Shown here one piece after another: positions 9,481-21,456 of a stretch of 64,000 bases of DNA. The position numbers and the translations under genes were made by a program. The stretch comes from Otatea glauca (Eukaryota; Streptophyta; Magnoliopsida; Poales; Poaceae): contig JAYEVK010000185.1 of assembly GCA_036346275.1 (NCBI GenBank), positions 1 through 64,000 of the forward strand. The letters run 5' to 3'. The notes beneath the pieces are model-generated. The model did no database searches. It saw only the letters and a program-made list of their open reading frames with translations, and had not been told where the DNA came from. Numbering within the stretch: the first letter of the stretch is position 1; each line of letters opens with the position of its first letter.

Positions 9481-12400
9481 GAGAATGCCACGGACGTTAT
9501 CTTGGGTAAGTTCTAGTAAACTCAATACCACTACCGTTTTATTTGATTAGGAGCTTCGCATTCTTTTATTTCCGAGATTTTGCTGTTCAAAATGATATGG
9601 AAATAGTGAATCTTAAATGTGTGCTCATAGTCAATCCACGGATCGAACTCCGATCTAAAGTAGGATGTTACGGGGTAAGACTAATAATTAATGGAGTTGA
9701 GTTCTAGCGAACTTAATCGTCATAATACCCAAACCTTGGATGTTATCCTCGGAATGGATTGGTTAACCAATCACAAAGCGATATTGGATTTGTGGAAAAA
9801 GAGTCATATCGGTCGAGGCGGATGGAAAGAAGATTGAGTTTGAAGCAAAACCGGTGCGGGATGGACAATTAATGGTCAACGGACATGAAGGCATCGGCGT
9901 AGAGGAAGTTTCCATAGTCAATGAATATCGGATGTTTTCCGGAAGATTTACGGAATGCGCGAGATAGAGATATCGAGTTCGTGATAGAGTGGTTCGAGGA
10001 CAGCTCCCATAGCTAAGAGACCTTACAGGATGTCCACAGAGGAATTGGTGGAAATGAAGAAGCAAATTGAAGAAGCTATTTGGAAAAAGGATTTATAAGA
10101 CCTAGTTCATCGCCATGGGGAGCACTGTCTTATTCGTCAAGAAGAAGGGCGGAAGTTTCGGGATGTGTATAGACTATCGTGCACTCAATGACGTGACGAT
10201 AAAGAATAAGTATCCGCTACCGGGATCGATGATTTGTTTGACCGATTGAGAGGAGGCGAGTCTTCTCCAAAATTGATCTCGATCGAGGATACCATCAATT
10301 GAAGATCCGATCGGAGGATATTAGAAGGCGCATTTTCGTCAAGATATGGACACTCTGAGTTCTGATGATGTCTTTTGGTTTGACAAATGCACCGGCATAT
10401 TTCATGAACTTAATGAATAAGGTTTTATGGAATATTTGGATAAGTTAGTCATCGTATTCATAGATGATATCCTTATCTATTCAAGGCGAGAGAGAGAAAC
10501 CTTAGAGCATTTGAGGCTAGTCCTTGAAAAGTTGAGAGAGCAACGATTGTTTGCAAAATTTAGCAAATGTGATTTACGGAAGAATAAGGTTGAATTTCTT
10601 GGACACATAATGTGCGCGAGGAGTTGCGGTAGATCCAAAGAAAGTGGAGCAGTTCTACATTGGGAACAACCCAAGTCGGTAACCCAAATCCGTAGTTTTC
10701 TTGGAATGGCGGGGTATTACCGTCGATTCATCGAAGGATTCTCTACGATTGCGAGATCTCTTACGCAATTGTTGAAAAGGAAAGGAAATTCCTATGGACA
10801 CTGAGTGTAAGAAGAGTTTTGAGGAGTTGAAGAGAAAATTAACATCGGCTTTGTACTAGTTTTACGATGTTCATCAAGACTTGACATCTATTGTGATGCA
10901 TCGCGTCAGGGATTGGGATGCGTGTTGATGCAAAATAGGAAGGTAATTGCCTATGCATCAAGGCAATTGAGACCACATGAGGAGAACTATCCGACTCATG
11001 ATTTGGAATTAGCTGCCGTAGTGCATGCACTAAAGATATGGCGTCATCATCTCATCGAAATAGATGTGAAGTGTATCACGATCATAAAAGTCTTAAGTAT
11101 ATCTTCACACAAGTGACCTAAATATGAGGCAAAGAAGATGGTTAGAGTTAATCAAGGATTATAATGTAGAATTCACTACCATCGGGTAAAGCCAGCGTGG
11201 TGGCGGACGCCTTGAGCGAGAAAGAACCATAGTGTAAATATCTTTGTTGGAAACAAGTCGAGTGGTGTGTAAGGATTTCGAAATTAGAGCTGGAAATGGT
11301 ACGGAAGGATCCTAGCAACTTTGGAAGTAAGACCTACTGGAAGATCGGATCGAGGGAAGGGCAAAAGATGATGATAAGATCAAAAGAATTAAGGGCAAAA
11401 TGGATGAAGGCAAAGCAAAAGATTTCAAGCTGGATGAACAAGGTACTATGTGGTTTAAAGAGCGCATTTGTATGCTTAGAACAAAAGGAGTTGAAGCGAT
11501 TAATGCAGGGAGGCCCATGACTCCAAGTACTCAATTCATCTAGGAAGTGCGAAAATGTATCAAGATTTAAAGGAGAGATTTTGGTGGCCAAGCATGAAGC
11601 GAGAAGTCGCGAATACGTTGCAATATGTGACATATGCCAAAGAGTCAAAGCTATGCACCAAAGACCAGCGGGGCTATTACAACCCCTAAAGATACGAATG
11701 GAAATGGGAAGAAATTGGTATGGATTTCATAACGGATTGCCTAGAGCATAAAGTGGATATGATTCCATATGGGTCATAGTAGATCGTTTAACTAAAGTGG
11801 CACATTTCATACCGTGAAGACCACTTATTCCGAGACCGGTTAGCGAGAACTCTATATGTCAAGAATTGTTTGTTTGCATGGAGTACCAAAAAAATAGTGT
11901 CGAGACAGTACCCAATTTACCTCCAGTTTTGGGGTAAGCTACATGAAGCGATGGGAACTCGTTTGAACTTGATCTGACATACCATCCATGAGACAAATGG
12001 ACAAGCGAGAGAGTCAATCGGATATTAGAGGATATGTTGAGGGCATGTGCCTTAGCATATTCCACCTCATGGGACAAGTGTTTGCCTTATCTTGAGTTTA
12101 GTTACAACAACGATTATCAGCGAGTTTACAAATGTCTCCATTTGAAGCTTTGTATGGTCGGTCTGTCGAACACCATTGAATTGGAATGAGGCAGTGACGA
12201 CATGTTTTGGACGAGACATTCTTGAGAAGCGGAAGAACGGATCATACTGATCGAGGGAAAGATTGAAGATTGCACAATCAAGGCACAAGAGTTATCTTGA
12301 CAACCGTCATGAGGAGGCGAGCTTTGAACAGAAGATTTTGTGTACCTTAGAGTCACGCCTCTCAAAGGAGTTAGAAGGTTCCATGCAAAGGAAAGCTCGC

Positions 12401-12730
12401 ACCCAGATATGTCGGACCATTCAAGATCTTGAGCGCGAGAGGTGAAGTTGCTTATCGATTGGAGTTACCGTCGTTTTTGGCGGAGTGCATGATGTATTCC
12501 ATGTATCTGGCGAAGAAGTGTCTTGATCTGTAGGAAGAGCAAACACCTTTGGAGGCAATTGAGTGCAAGAAGATCGACTTACAAAGAACATCAGATGAAG
12601 ATTACGGGCGTAATGGACAGAGAGACAAGGAACAAGTCAACACGTTCTGCGAGAATTCAATGGAGCAACCATTCGGAAAGTGAAGCAGCGTGGGAGCGTG
12701 AAGAAGATCGAAGAAGGAGTTCCTAACCTA
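9481..12730 (+). pseudogene. pol of Chromo-1: protease, RT, RNase H, integrase, chromodomain; many frameshifts
   Basis: The order is typical of Ty3/gypsy. The aspartic protease DSGA site lies at about 9545-9560 but lacks one base. LGMDWLTNHKA follows near 9750. RT runs 10080-10800, with MSFGLTNAPA around 10365 and the catalytic VIVFIDDIL at about 10447-10473; the longest clean frame is 10427-10804. RNase H (GLGCVLMQNRKVIAYASRQL) is at about 10910-11100. The integrase zinc-finger region (WWPSMKRE, then ICDICQRVKA) is at 11580-11660, and the core with SIWVIVDRLTKVAH at about 11760-11810. The C-terminal IQWSNHSESEAAWEREED at about 12650-12710 is a chromodomain, which in related elements directs integration to heterochromatin. 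Frameshifts are numerous, whereas the LTRs look young. Confidence 0.85.
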
Positions 12731-12767
12731 TTTACGTGAGCGACCACGAATCTCGGGGCGAGATTAC

Positions 12768-12780
12768 ATTAAGGGAGGTT
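12768..12780 (+). other. polypurine tract of Chromo-1
   Basis: ATTAAGGGAGGTT immediately precedes the 3' LTR start TGTAACACC. The conserved CTCGGGGCGAGATTACATTA context upstream is shared with Chromo-2 and, on the other strand, Chromo-3. Confidence 0.75.
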
Positions 12781-15700
12781 TGTAACACCTAATTTTTGCT
12801 CTAATTTAAATTTTGGAGTATTTTTATTTTTTTGAATTTTTGGGAATTTATTTAAGTTTATTTGGATTTATTCAAATAGGACTTTTCTTGAAAACAATTA
12901 AATAATGGAAAAGTTTTTGCAAAGTTTTATTGCAAATATTTTAATGGAATTCCAAACATCTCAAAGTAATTTGGAATTTTTTCGAATTTTTCTGCTATTT
13001 TAAAAGCTCCAAATGATTTAATTGAATTTCTAGAATTATTTTAAATGTGAAATGATTTAAAAATCGGATGAGCGATAATGGGCGAGCCCATTCTTGTCGC
13101 GTGTCGCCGCCCAACCGCGCCGAAACCCTAGCGCCGCCCAGCCCAAGTCGTCCGTCCGGATCGAGCGCTGTGAGTCGCCGCGTCGCTGCATCGTGAGCCT
13201 TGGATCGTCGCCGCCGCAGACCTGCGAGATTGCGCCACGTCCTTCGCCCCGCGAGATCGCCGGAGAGCGTGGGCTTTGATGGCGATTCCGCCCGGCGATT
13301 TCGCGCGCGTCGAGGCAGCCCTTAAGTCCCGTTGATGGCGTCGTGCGAGACCTTCACGCCGCGTCTTTTGACTCCTCGCCTACGCCGCGAGACCCTCTCT
13401 AGCGCTGGCGAGCTCGCCGTGAATTCGTCTTTGTGCGCCGCGGTTTTTCGTCGTTTACTTCGCGCGGTTTCTCTCGCCGTCGCCAAGGTCACCGGAGTAA
13501 TCCTTCCGCCAAGCCGCGTCGAGCGAGCCACTTCATCACGCGGAGAAGCCCGTGGCGCCGTGGGTGCGTCATCTTCCTCAACTCGTGACATTTTCTTCTG
13601 CGCCGCCGTCGCCTTCACCGAGCCGTCGTCCGTCGATCTTCATCGCCGCGCTTACGGTTCGTCCACGTCACTTTTCTTTGTGTTCTTCTAGAGTAGATCT
13701 GCCGTTAGATCTGGATTGAGCGGTGAGATTAGATCTAGTCTCTGTAACTTGGTTACATCTCGGTAGTTGGATCGTTAGTGTACGCGTAGGATTGAGCCAC
13801 GTCGCGCCATGTATAGTAAACGACTCCGTAACTGGCCGTTGGATCGGATCTGAGCGGTTGAGTTCGGATCTGGTTTTGCCCTAGGATCGCGCCGTTCAAA
13901 TTTGAGCGTCGCGGCGGTGATAGCGCCGCACCTCCAACCAATCGCGTCGCGATCGCGTGTTTCCATTGACCGGCGTGACCAATCTCGGCCGTTGATTTCA
14001 AGCGAGCCGTTGCGATTCGCGCCGCGTGTCGCTGCGTATCCGAGCGTCGCCGAGTCCGCGCGTCGTTGGCCGTTGGATCAGGGGACCGTTCGATCGCGTG
14101 TGGCGTGGCGTCGCGGAAATCGGCGTCGCCGAGCCGCGCGAGCATAGGATCGATCGTCGATTTTAGCGAGCGGTGCGGATTTTGCCGCGTGGCTGCCGCA
14201 TTCGTGAACCAAGTCCACGGTGGACGAGCGAACCGTGGACCCGGTCCATAGACGAGCGGCGTGGCGACCTGCAGGCGTGCCGCGTGTCGGTGACGTCGGC
14301 AATGGCGTCATAAATATTTTATATATAAAAATATTTCGACCGAATTTCATTTCTGTCTGGCGTCATCATGGCGCGATCTTGACGTCATAAAAGCGAATTT
14401 CGATATAAAAATAATTCAGAAAAATCGGATTTTCTTAATTTACGTATTTTGATTTTATTCAAACTTCAAATGACTATAACTTTGGCATTTTAACTCGGAT
14501 TTGGGTGATTCAAATTTCTAAAATTCATAAAATTGTGAGCTATTTAATGGTGAATTTTATTTGAATTTTGAGGTCATTTATTCTTCTGTATTAGCTATTT
14601 ATTGCATATTTTGTTTATGCAGTAGAGCGCAAATTTGCGGAAAGTTTCGAGGAAGAATTAGTCGCTCAAGACCAAGTTTGAACAAGACCAGCAACTCTTT
14701 GAAGGCAAGTGATGCTTTGATCATTTTGATCCCAGGTTTTAAAATGTAGTTTATGCTTTGAAACTATGCATGCTTATTTATTTAAAATGAATTTAAATTG
14801 ATTCGGGATAATGTAGTTAATCAACCCATTTTGTTATGCCACCTTGAATTATTAATTGTATGCCTAAATCATTGTCACCCTAAGTTTGATTATATTAGTT
14901 GGATGTTAATATTGTGCCAACACGGGAGGCTAGGCAGTGAGTAGATGCTTAGCCTTACAGCGAATCATGAGTGATCTTTCGGAAAAATGCTACAATCTTG
15001 ATTAAAGACATTGAATGTATTTTGAAAAGTGGTGTGATGATGCCACATGATGAGATTGAGGTGCACTGACTGTGTGGTTCCGTCCGATGTTGAGTTATTC
15101 TTGGCATGTGTTGCACAATAATCAAGCTGGGTGGGAAATGTTTTAGACTAGGGCAAGTGGCAAGAGGTGTGTGCTGGTGGGCTGTGTGGCTTTGGGTTGG
15201 TGAGTGATGTGAGTCTGTGTGCCACATTGGGCTGTGTGCTAGTGTTGAGTGTTGGAAGTCTTGCCTTGGTGGATTAAGGACTTCACCTTGCAAGCCTTTG
15301 ATCTGAGTCACCGTACAACCACATATACGATATGGGACAAACCTAGTTGACTAGGGTTACGATATCTTTCCTCGATACCTCGGGGTGTGATACAGGGGTG
15401 TATCTGTATGGGGGCGTGCACGTGCTACGACTTGGTGCCCATCCAGCGGTGATTGGCGGTCCTATACTTGGCTCTGTGTGAGGAAGTGATAGTGAAGGCA
15501 ATACTGGAGAGGTTCTTTAGTTAAGGTAGAAGTTCTGAAAAGCTTTGTTGCGGACAATCACACATGTGGTGGCGGTGTATCTTGTGGGTAAAGTGTACAA
15601 CCTCTGCAGTGTCAAACTATTGAATAGCCTTGCTCACGGTATTGAGCATTGCTCGGGATTCTGATTAAGGGTAGATTTTCATAAACAAAATATGGGAAGG

Positions 15701-16311
15701 GTGGTGTGTGCCAAGTGTTAAAATGAGCTATTAAAGGTGTGTGCTTGAGAATCTTGAAGAAAAACCATTTGAAGAAATTAGTATTACTTATAAGCTGTTC
15801 CAATGCTTTAATCTAATTAAGATATTGGTTTAAAATTGCTGTTTGATGCAAAAGAACCATTTAAGTCAACCCTTTGGAATAAGCTTTGCATGTAGTAATA
15901 GCTTGCATTACATGCATTACTTGTTGAGTGCCTTGTGTACTCACCCCACCTTGCTTATCAACCCCAACATCGGTGGAGGAGACTACACGGTTTGGGAGGA
16001 GGAGTACATCGAGGATACAAACAACTAGGGGCAAGCCCGATCGGTTGCTGTGGCAAGATGAAGGCTTCCACGACCTTTACTTATGTTCATTGCTATTTCT
16101 TTACTTTGAATAATGTAAGCCTGTGTGGTGACTTATCGTAAGGAGACCATAAGGTCGTACAACTCGATTTATATACATGTTTGCACTATTTATTCTTATA
16201 TCTTTGTGAATGTCTGTAATGTGCAACCCTATATGACTGTGTGTGCTAGCGTGATCCTGAACTGGCACAGAATACACAGAGGGTCCGGATTTGCAGATTC
16301 GGGTCCCGACA
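12781..16311 (+). repeat. Chromo-1 3' LTR (3531 bp)
   Basis: It matches 3648-7159 along its whole length and ends TTCGGGTCCCGACA. Differences from the 5' copy cluster in the GC-rich segment (about 13090-14320) and are mainly short indels next to CG. The AT-rich remainder is almost the same. The 15843-16028 frame repeats the small LTR ORF (...WEEEYIEDTNN). Confidence 0.92.
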
Positions 16312-16795
16312 AACGTCAACCATCGTCGAGTTCACTGAAGGCGGTCGCGCGGTTCAGCGCAGCGACTAATGCCCTGCCCACCAGGGCTACCGACCCAGCA
16401 TGGGCAAACCGGACCACGACCCATCACCAAAGCGAAAAGGCTAATGCTCCCGGCGTAGGTTTTCTCTCCTGCCCTCTCCCAACTTCCCATGTAACCTGCC
16501 CCCTCCAGTTGTATAAAGGGAGGCAGGGGCCTCTGGGAGTGGGGCGTCTGAGAGATCTCCTCTTCTCGCTAGGCCTTTGCGAACACTCTTGTGCTCAAAC
16601 TCTTTGCTCTTATTTGTAAAACGTTGTGCAGCCATCTGCACCTAAGGCAATACAACACCACCGAACGAACTGGAGTAGGGACATTCGGCCCGAACCAGTA
16701 TACACCTTGGGCTCTCGAGTCTAACCATTCAGGGACAAGGAACGCGTGACCCCTTTAACTTACAAATTTACTTGCCGGTGCTAGAAACGCCGACA
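16312..16795 (+). repeat. Tat-1 3' LTR, right segment with LTR promoter
   Basis: This continues the LTR broken at 3647 and ends CGCCGACA at 16795, giving a TG...CA LTR of about 0.9 kb once the insertion is removed. A TATAAAG box is at 16512-16518, and the downstream CT-rich and GCAATACAACACC region looks like the R/U5 part. Its 3' neighbour (16796 on) carries no element sequence, so this is the true right end of Tat-1. Confidence 0.8.
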
Positions 16796-18248
16796 CTTTG
16801 TTTCCCGCTTAAAGGTCTTGTAGAGAACATTGGTTGTCCTTGAATGCCACTGCTCCTTTGAGTTATCACTTACCACCCCCATAATTTAACTGTTGCTTAA
16901 GTACACCAAAATACAACCTTGATCCGCTATTACATCATTATCAACCTGAGGTCAGGTCCTCTTTAGTCTTGGGAGCTGAGACCTGCCGTGGGGCTGCCAC
17001 CTGCCACTCAACTTTGCTGCGTTCCTTGAGGGCATATGCTCCTCTAGGGCATGACTTCCCTGATACCTCATCCGGGGCCACTTTCTGCATGACTTACCCT
17101 TGCTTCATTATGCCTTACTGTATGTTTACTTCCATCCAGGTTCAAAAACCGTTTTCAAAAGTTTACTGTCTAGTTACCGGTCCAATCCTGATCACATTTC
17201 ATTTTTCTTTCTTCAACAATTTTCAAATTCCAACAAAATCTAATAGCATGTGGAGTTCAAAACAACAAAAAAACAGTTTAGATGGCATACTCTCACCAGG
17301 AGCTACAGCGCTTCGGTAACCATCAGGGGTTCCTAGCGGTAACCAGCTGGTTACCGCTGAGATTTGGAACCCTGTTTCCAGCTGACCCAAACTTGGCAGC
17401 CTAGAATTGTATTGAATCTTGCCTGGCCTAATAATATTGTACCTTTTCTATGTGGACATCTGTATAGCCTTTTGGATAACCATGCACTTGTCCCATGAAA
17501 TATATAGGTATTGCACTAAATGAGCTGCTTGTCACAATCTGTTTCGTGTCTTAATGCATTGTTGAACTGATCATGCAGTTGTGCTTTCCCAAAGAAAAAA
17601 AATTGTTTATTGAAAGATAATTTCAGCTTTATAGTGTTACTTGACACGGACACGGGAGTCGGAATCCGACTCGAATCCAAGGTGTCTGATTCGGCAAAAA
17701 AAATTTGACACGGGGAAATGCTACTCGTAATTGGATACAATTATTGGGATTCGAGATGTCCTATTCGGCAAAAAGTTTTGGGCACAGGTGTCCGAGTAAC
17801 ATTGCAGCTTTGTCTATTGAAGAAAGTTTTTACTCCCTCTAGTCATAGAAGAGTGGCATTTTAAACTTAATAAAATTATACTGTTATGAAAGTACTTTTT
17901 GAGACAAAAACACACATCTTATTTTCATGCATCCAATCTAAATATTTAAAAAGATGCGGATAGCCAAAGTTTAGAAATTTTACCTCACGTATCCCCAAAC
18001 ATCACTCTTGTGTGACTGATGAGGGTAGTTATTTCACTTGTGGCCATGCTGTCTACATTGGTTTATTGAAAGGATATGTTTTACTGCTAATTGTGCATCT
18101 CATTATACTGATGGAAAAGGTTGTTTATAACAAATTCTAAATTTCATTTTTAGGAGCAAAATTAGAGGCACCATCTTCTTCAGGAGAGATTAAAAATTAC
18201 TGCTTTAGATCAGATGTGCCTTCCCCACTTCTCACAGTGTTGTTGTAG
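16796..18248. other. low-copy-looking intergenic DNA, no gene supported
   Basis: This AT-rich sequence has no recognisable element end. A 116-codon frame at 16969-17319 has no known domain. A perfect 24-bp palindrome lies at 17335-17358. The interval 17634-17800 contains two similar phrases in opposite order (GTTACTTGACACGGACACG and GTGTCCGAGTAACA), a loose inverted repeat that may be a decayed MITE. Confidence 0.4.
17830..17990. mobile_element. Stowaway-like MITE remnant
   Basis: TACTCCCTCTAGTCATAGAA matches the TA target plus CTCCCTC terminal motif of grass Stowaway (Tc1/mariner) MITEs, and is followed by the usual AGTGGCATTTTAA-type interior. I do not see the opposite GAGGGAGTA end, so it is truncated or diverged. 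The right limit is approximate. Confidence 0.4.
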
Positions 18249-18310
18249 GGACGGCTTCACTCCTTCCCAAATGCAAACCGCTGTCTGAGGAAGAGATTGA
18301 GGCTATCATG
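18249..18310 (+). other. exon-like segment, unidentified gene
   Basis: A 62-bp segment is bounded by TTGTTGTAG on the left and GTGCGTTC on the right, both acceptable splice borders. Its open frame reads TASLLPKCKPLSEEEIEAIM, which has protein-like composition unlike the surrounding AT-rich DNA. It may be an exon of a host gene or a captured fragment. I cannot name the family. Confidence 0.35.
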
Positions 18311-20637
18311 GTGCGTTCTTTGTTCACAGATGCTGAAATACAAAGCAAACGTTTTAGGGTTGTCCTTAAGGTTTTCAGTAACTTGTACTCGACAAACAAT
18401 TATGTCCCATTTTCTTGTGTAGTTTGGACCCAAATTATATTATACGTGAAGTTTACAGAATGATTATGTCATTGTTGCTTAACATGTGCAGGTTTGTTGA
18501 TTAAAAATTAAAGGTCTAAAGAATAATGGCAAAATGCTAGTTAATCACCCTTGCTAAATCAATCAACAATCATCATGGCTGTTTGTAATCTGCTGTCAGT
18601 CTTTATAGAGTGGTACTTGGTGTATTTTGTGCACTTGTTAGAGAGGAGTCACTGGACTAGGTTACAGATGCTCTATATGGACTAGTAATATTGCTGCAAT
18701 GCTGCTTTCTCAATTTCTTTCTATTGAGGTATACAGCTTTCTGACCACTTGCAATTTTTTTTTAAAAAAAAACATAAGGGCGAGGGGTTGTTAAGTGTGT
18801 CTATCCCCATCATAAACCCATGGTATTTGAAATTTTCTTTACATCAGTAAAACTGTTGATATGAACATGAGTACATGACCCCCCAAAAAGGAGTTTGCAA
18901 TGCACTCTTTTCCAAGACTATGGTTCCTTGCTACTTCTATGATTGCGCGCCCTCAATTGGTTTCTTTCTTTCTTTCCATCTACCTACCCCGTAGCTCATG
19001 TACAACCTATTACCCTTATGGCCTCATATACTTTGTAGTTTCAATGCTACTTATTCCCTGGGATGTTTTCTGTAGCATATTTAACTCCTGAATGCCTGAG
19101 TTCATTGACAATTCCTTTGTTGTTTTGGTTGTGCTGTTTGTTCTACAACTTTATGAACTATGTTATACTATTTAACATGGAAATACATATTTCTGTGCAG
19201 CTAGGCGGTTCCTTCAGATATTCCTTCCAATGGATGGGGCTTTTTGTGGAGCATCGATAAGATACTGTAAATCCTACTTTCTTATTCTTCACCTTGAAGG
19301 GCGTTATTAGAACCATGTTGATATGGAACTCTTCCTGTTATTCAATTTTGGTGTCAGGAAGTCAGCTGTTGCGACACTTTTTTGAATATTCTCAACATGT
19401 GACTGACCAATTGTCGACACTGAACATGTGATGTATCAGTGCCTTGCCAAAACATGTTGATCAGGGAATGATTTTATGAATCAACATTTCTTTTCGTGTT
19501 TTGAGTTGTCCACAAGATCAGTATGTTTCTTTTTTAAGTGGGTGTACTTTTTTTTTCCCTCATGCATGGTTTGAGTTCTTACCTGATATTATGTCGTTGG
19601 TGACCCTCAGCTGCAGTTTTCGGTTCTGTACTCAGAAGTCTGGGCTTGCAGGGATCGTCTTCTATTCTGCGATGCTGCATGATCGTATGATGGCAATGCC
19701 AAGCTAGCAGGCAGATGTATATGCAGATCTGACACTTTCACAGTTGGTTTATAACAAGAGTATAATAAATGGATGCATAATTGTTCTTTAATTTTGTTTG
19801 TTCCGTTTCTGATTTCATTTCCCGCAATTTACACAATAGAGCATGCTGATCTAGAATGCTCCTAGCACATATATGACTTTTCAACCTCCCTCCAAAAAAT
19901 GGAATGGCTTCAGTCCATGGAATATATTTTTGCAAAATAGTACTTGTAGGTATTAAGGAAATTAATCTACACATAAAGTAACTCCTTAAACTCCAATCTA
20001 ATGTAGTTTCAAAGTGAAGATCAACAAACTATAAACGGCTGACAAAATAGGCAGTGCCTTGGTAATTTTGTGATCTTCAGAAATGTTTTTCGTTATAAAT
20101 GAACCAACTTGAAGTACAAGATAATACTCCAACCACCGTATAAGACAAACGAGACATATACTGTTTAGGTAGTATAATGTGTGATGGCCCGGGTGGGTTG
20201 GGGCGTGGGGCTGCCTAGCCCCCGGATCGGGCCGTGGCTCCGGCCTCCGGCTGCTGTGGTCCTGCAGAGAATCGCCGTCGGTGCCGGCCTCGAGGTGATG
20301 ATTTTTTTGTTTTTTTTTCTTTGTGAAATCTGGAATATCGATGTATGTTGATGAATGTTGGTGCCTTCCCTAAGTTCCCTTGATACCATTTTTGTTGGAT
20401 GACAGAATGATTGATTGGTTAATGGTTATGGTTTGTGAACTGTGAAGATTACCATGGGCCGGTAGACGGTAGTTGTCAAATGTCAGCAATAATTCCAACA
20501 TCTTGAATCCTGGTACAATTGATTTCATGGACTGTGGAAAATAGAAATCAATTCGATTTAGATTATACCATGAACATAACTTTGACAAGCTAAAGTTTGT
20601 TCCCCATTTTTATTTCAAGTTCAGTTGTTGCTTATTG
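18311..20637. other. AT-rich stretch without recognised gene
   Basis: Intron-like or intergenic sequence with T-rich tracts. Open frames (for example 18900-19091 and 19501-19707) are short, hydrophobic and not supported by any motif. A GC-rich islet at 20180-20300 has no recognisable coding content. Confidence 0.4.
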
Positions 20638-20651
20638 AAAATGCATGCCAT
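20638..20651. repeat. LINE target-site duplication, left copy
   Basis: AAAATGCATGCCAT, identical to 21457-21470, defines the left boundary of the LINE. Confidence 0.9.
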
Positions 20652-21456
20652 TATTAATTTTAGAGGGGTTTTTTCCGTCTTCATTCCGGCGGTGTGGAAA
20701 TTGATTGTTCCCTCTAAAATTCAGTTATTTCTTTGACTTCTCTCTTATAACAAATTAATGACCAGAGATAATTTGTTGAAAAGGGAGATGGATGGAGGAG
20801 TCTATTGTAGCTTATGTAATGAGAATGAATCTGTTAATCATCTTTTTTTTGAGTGTGTAGTAGCTAGAAATATTTGGGATATGGTTGGTGAATTCTTTGG
20901 TTTGAACATTGGCTATAATTTTGATTCAGTGGCTCGTTTTTGACTTAGTAATAAGAAAAACGCGGCTTTGAATATCATTTGTGCTGCTGCTCTTTGGAGC
21001 TTGTGGATTAACAGAAATGATATGATTTTTCGTTGTCAGTGTTGGATAAATGTCAAAACAATATGGAGAAGATTTTCAGGACTTTGAGAGATTGGAGACC
21101 ACTTTTCAAGGAGGATATGGTGGCCAAGCTGGATTGGTTTTGCAGCAGTCTGGAGAACAAACTTCGAGTACCGCTTCCTTTAGGCTCTGGAACAATCTGA
21201 CTAAAAGTGGATTCCGTTTGAATGATGGCAAGGAGGAGAAACACATTCCTGAAGATCTGAAGGTTGTTGCTGAGTTTGTTAGTAGCTTAGTTGATGGCAA
21301 TATGTAGTTGGGTTCCTGGAGGTTGAATGCCTGAAACTGTAATCCTGAAGGTTTGTTTGTGGTTTTTAGTTTCTTGATCCAAACGTTTTTGTATTGCTAA
21401 CTTTAGTTTCATTAATGGAACTGGGGCATCAGGTCATGATGTTCTTTTGATCTAAA
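20652..21456 (+). mobile_element. 5'-truncated LINE (L1-type) 3' end with perfect target duplication
   Basis: The insert encodes the extreme C-terminus of a plant LINE reverse-transcriptase protein and ends in an A run. It is bounded by the identical 14-mer AAAATGCATGCCAT at 20638-20651 and 21457-21470, the classic signature of target-primed reverse transcription. The 5' truncation is normal for LINEs. Only about 0.8 kb of the element remains. Confidence 0.9.
20697..21190 (+). pseudogene. LINE ORF2 C-terminus with zf-RVT zinc-binding domain, stop-interrupted
   Basis: The frames read WKLIVPSKIQLF, then MTRDNLLKREMDGGVYCSLC and NENESVNHLFFEC, then ARNIWD. This is the cysteine/histidine zf-RVT module (C at about 20806 and 20815, H near 20839, C at 20854-20856) found at the end of plant LINE polyproteins. 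A TGA at 20941 breaks the frame where tryptophan is expected, and the text resumes with LSNKKNAALNIICAAALWSL and WINRND. The RT and endonuclease domains are missing through 5' truncation. It cannot be active. Confidence 0.85.

Larger units (their letters stand above)
3648..16311 (+). mobile_element. Chromo-1: complete chromodomain Ty3/gypsy retrotransposon with 3.5-kb LTRs
   Basis: Two direct LTRs (3648-7159 and 12781-16311, both TGTAACACC...CCGRCA) flank a 5.6-kb interior. The interior has a tRNA-Met-type primer site, an extra ORF, gag with a CCHC knuckle, protease, RT (FIDDIL), RNase H, integrase, a C-terminal chromodomain and a purine tract. The flanks are AGCGT and AACGT, a target duplication with one mismatch. 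The chromodomain, domain order and long LTRs place it near the Tekay/Del-type chromoviruses; rice RIRE3/RIRE8 elements are similar in build. The coding region has many frameshifts. Confidence 0.92.
1..16795 (+). mobile_element. Tat-1: Ty3/gypsy Tat-lineage retrotransposon, 3' part, split by Chromo-1
   Basis: Only the 3' end is inside the window: 1-3647 and 16312-16795. It contains an antisense accessory ORF with the 'putative gypsy type transposon' (Transposase_28) signature, a minisatellite block, a second antisense ORF, a polypurine tract ending in four G at 3231-3234 and a 3' LTR that begins TGAGGCTACTAACG at 3236. The LTR is interrupted at 3647 and resumes at 16312, ending ...ACGCCGACA at 16795. 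Antisense ORFs downstream of integrase are a hallmark of grass Tat elements of the RIRE2/Retrosat type. gag and pol lie to the left of the window. Strand is given for the retroviral reading direction. Confidence 0.85.

Noticed and set aside
16969..17319. 116-codon frame as a host protein
   Set aside because: No recognisable motif, mixed composition and no supporting splice sites or neighbours.
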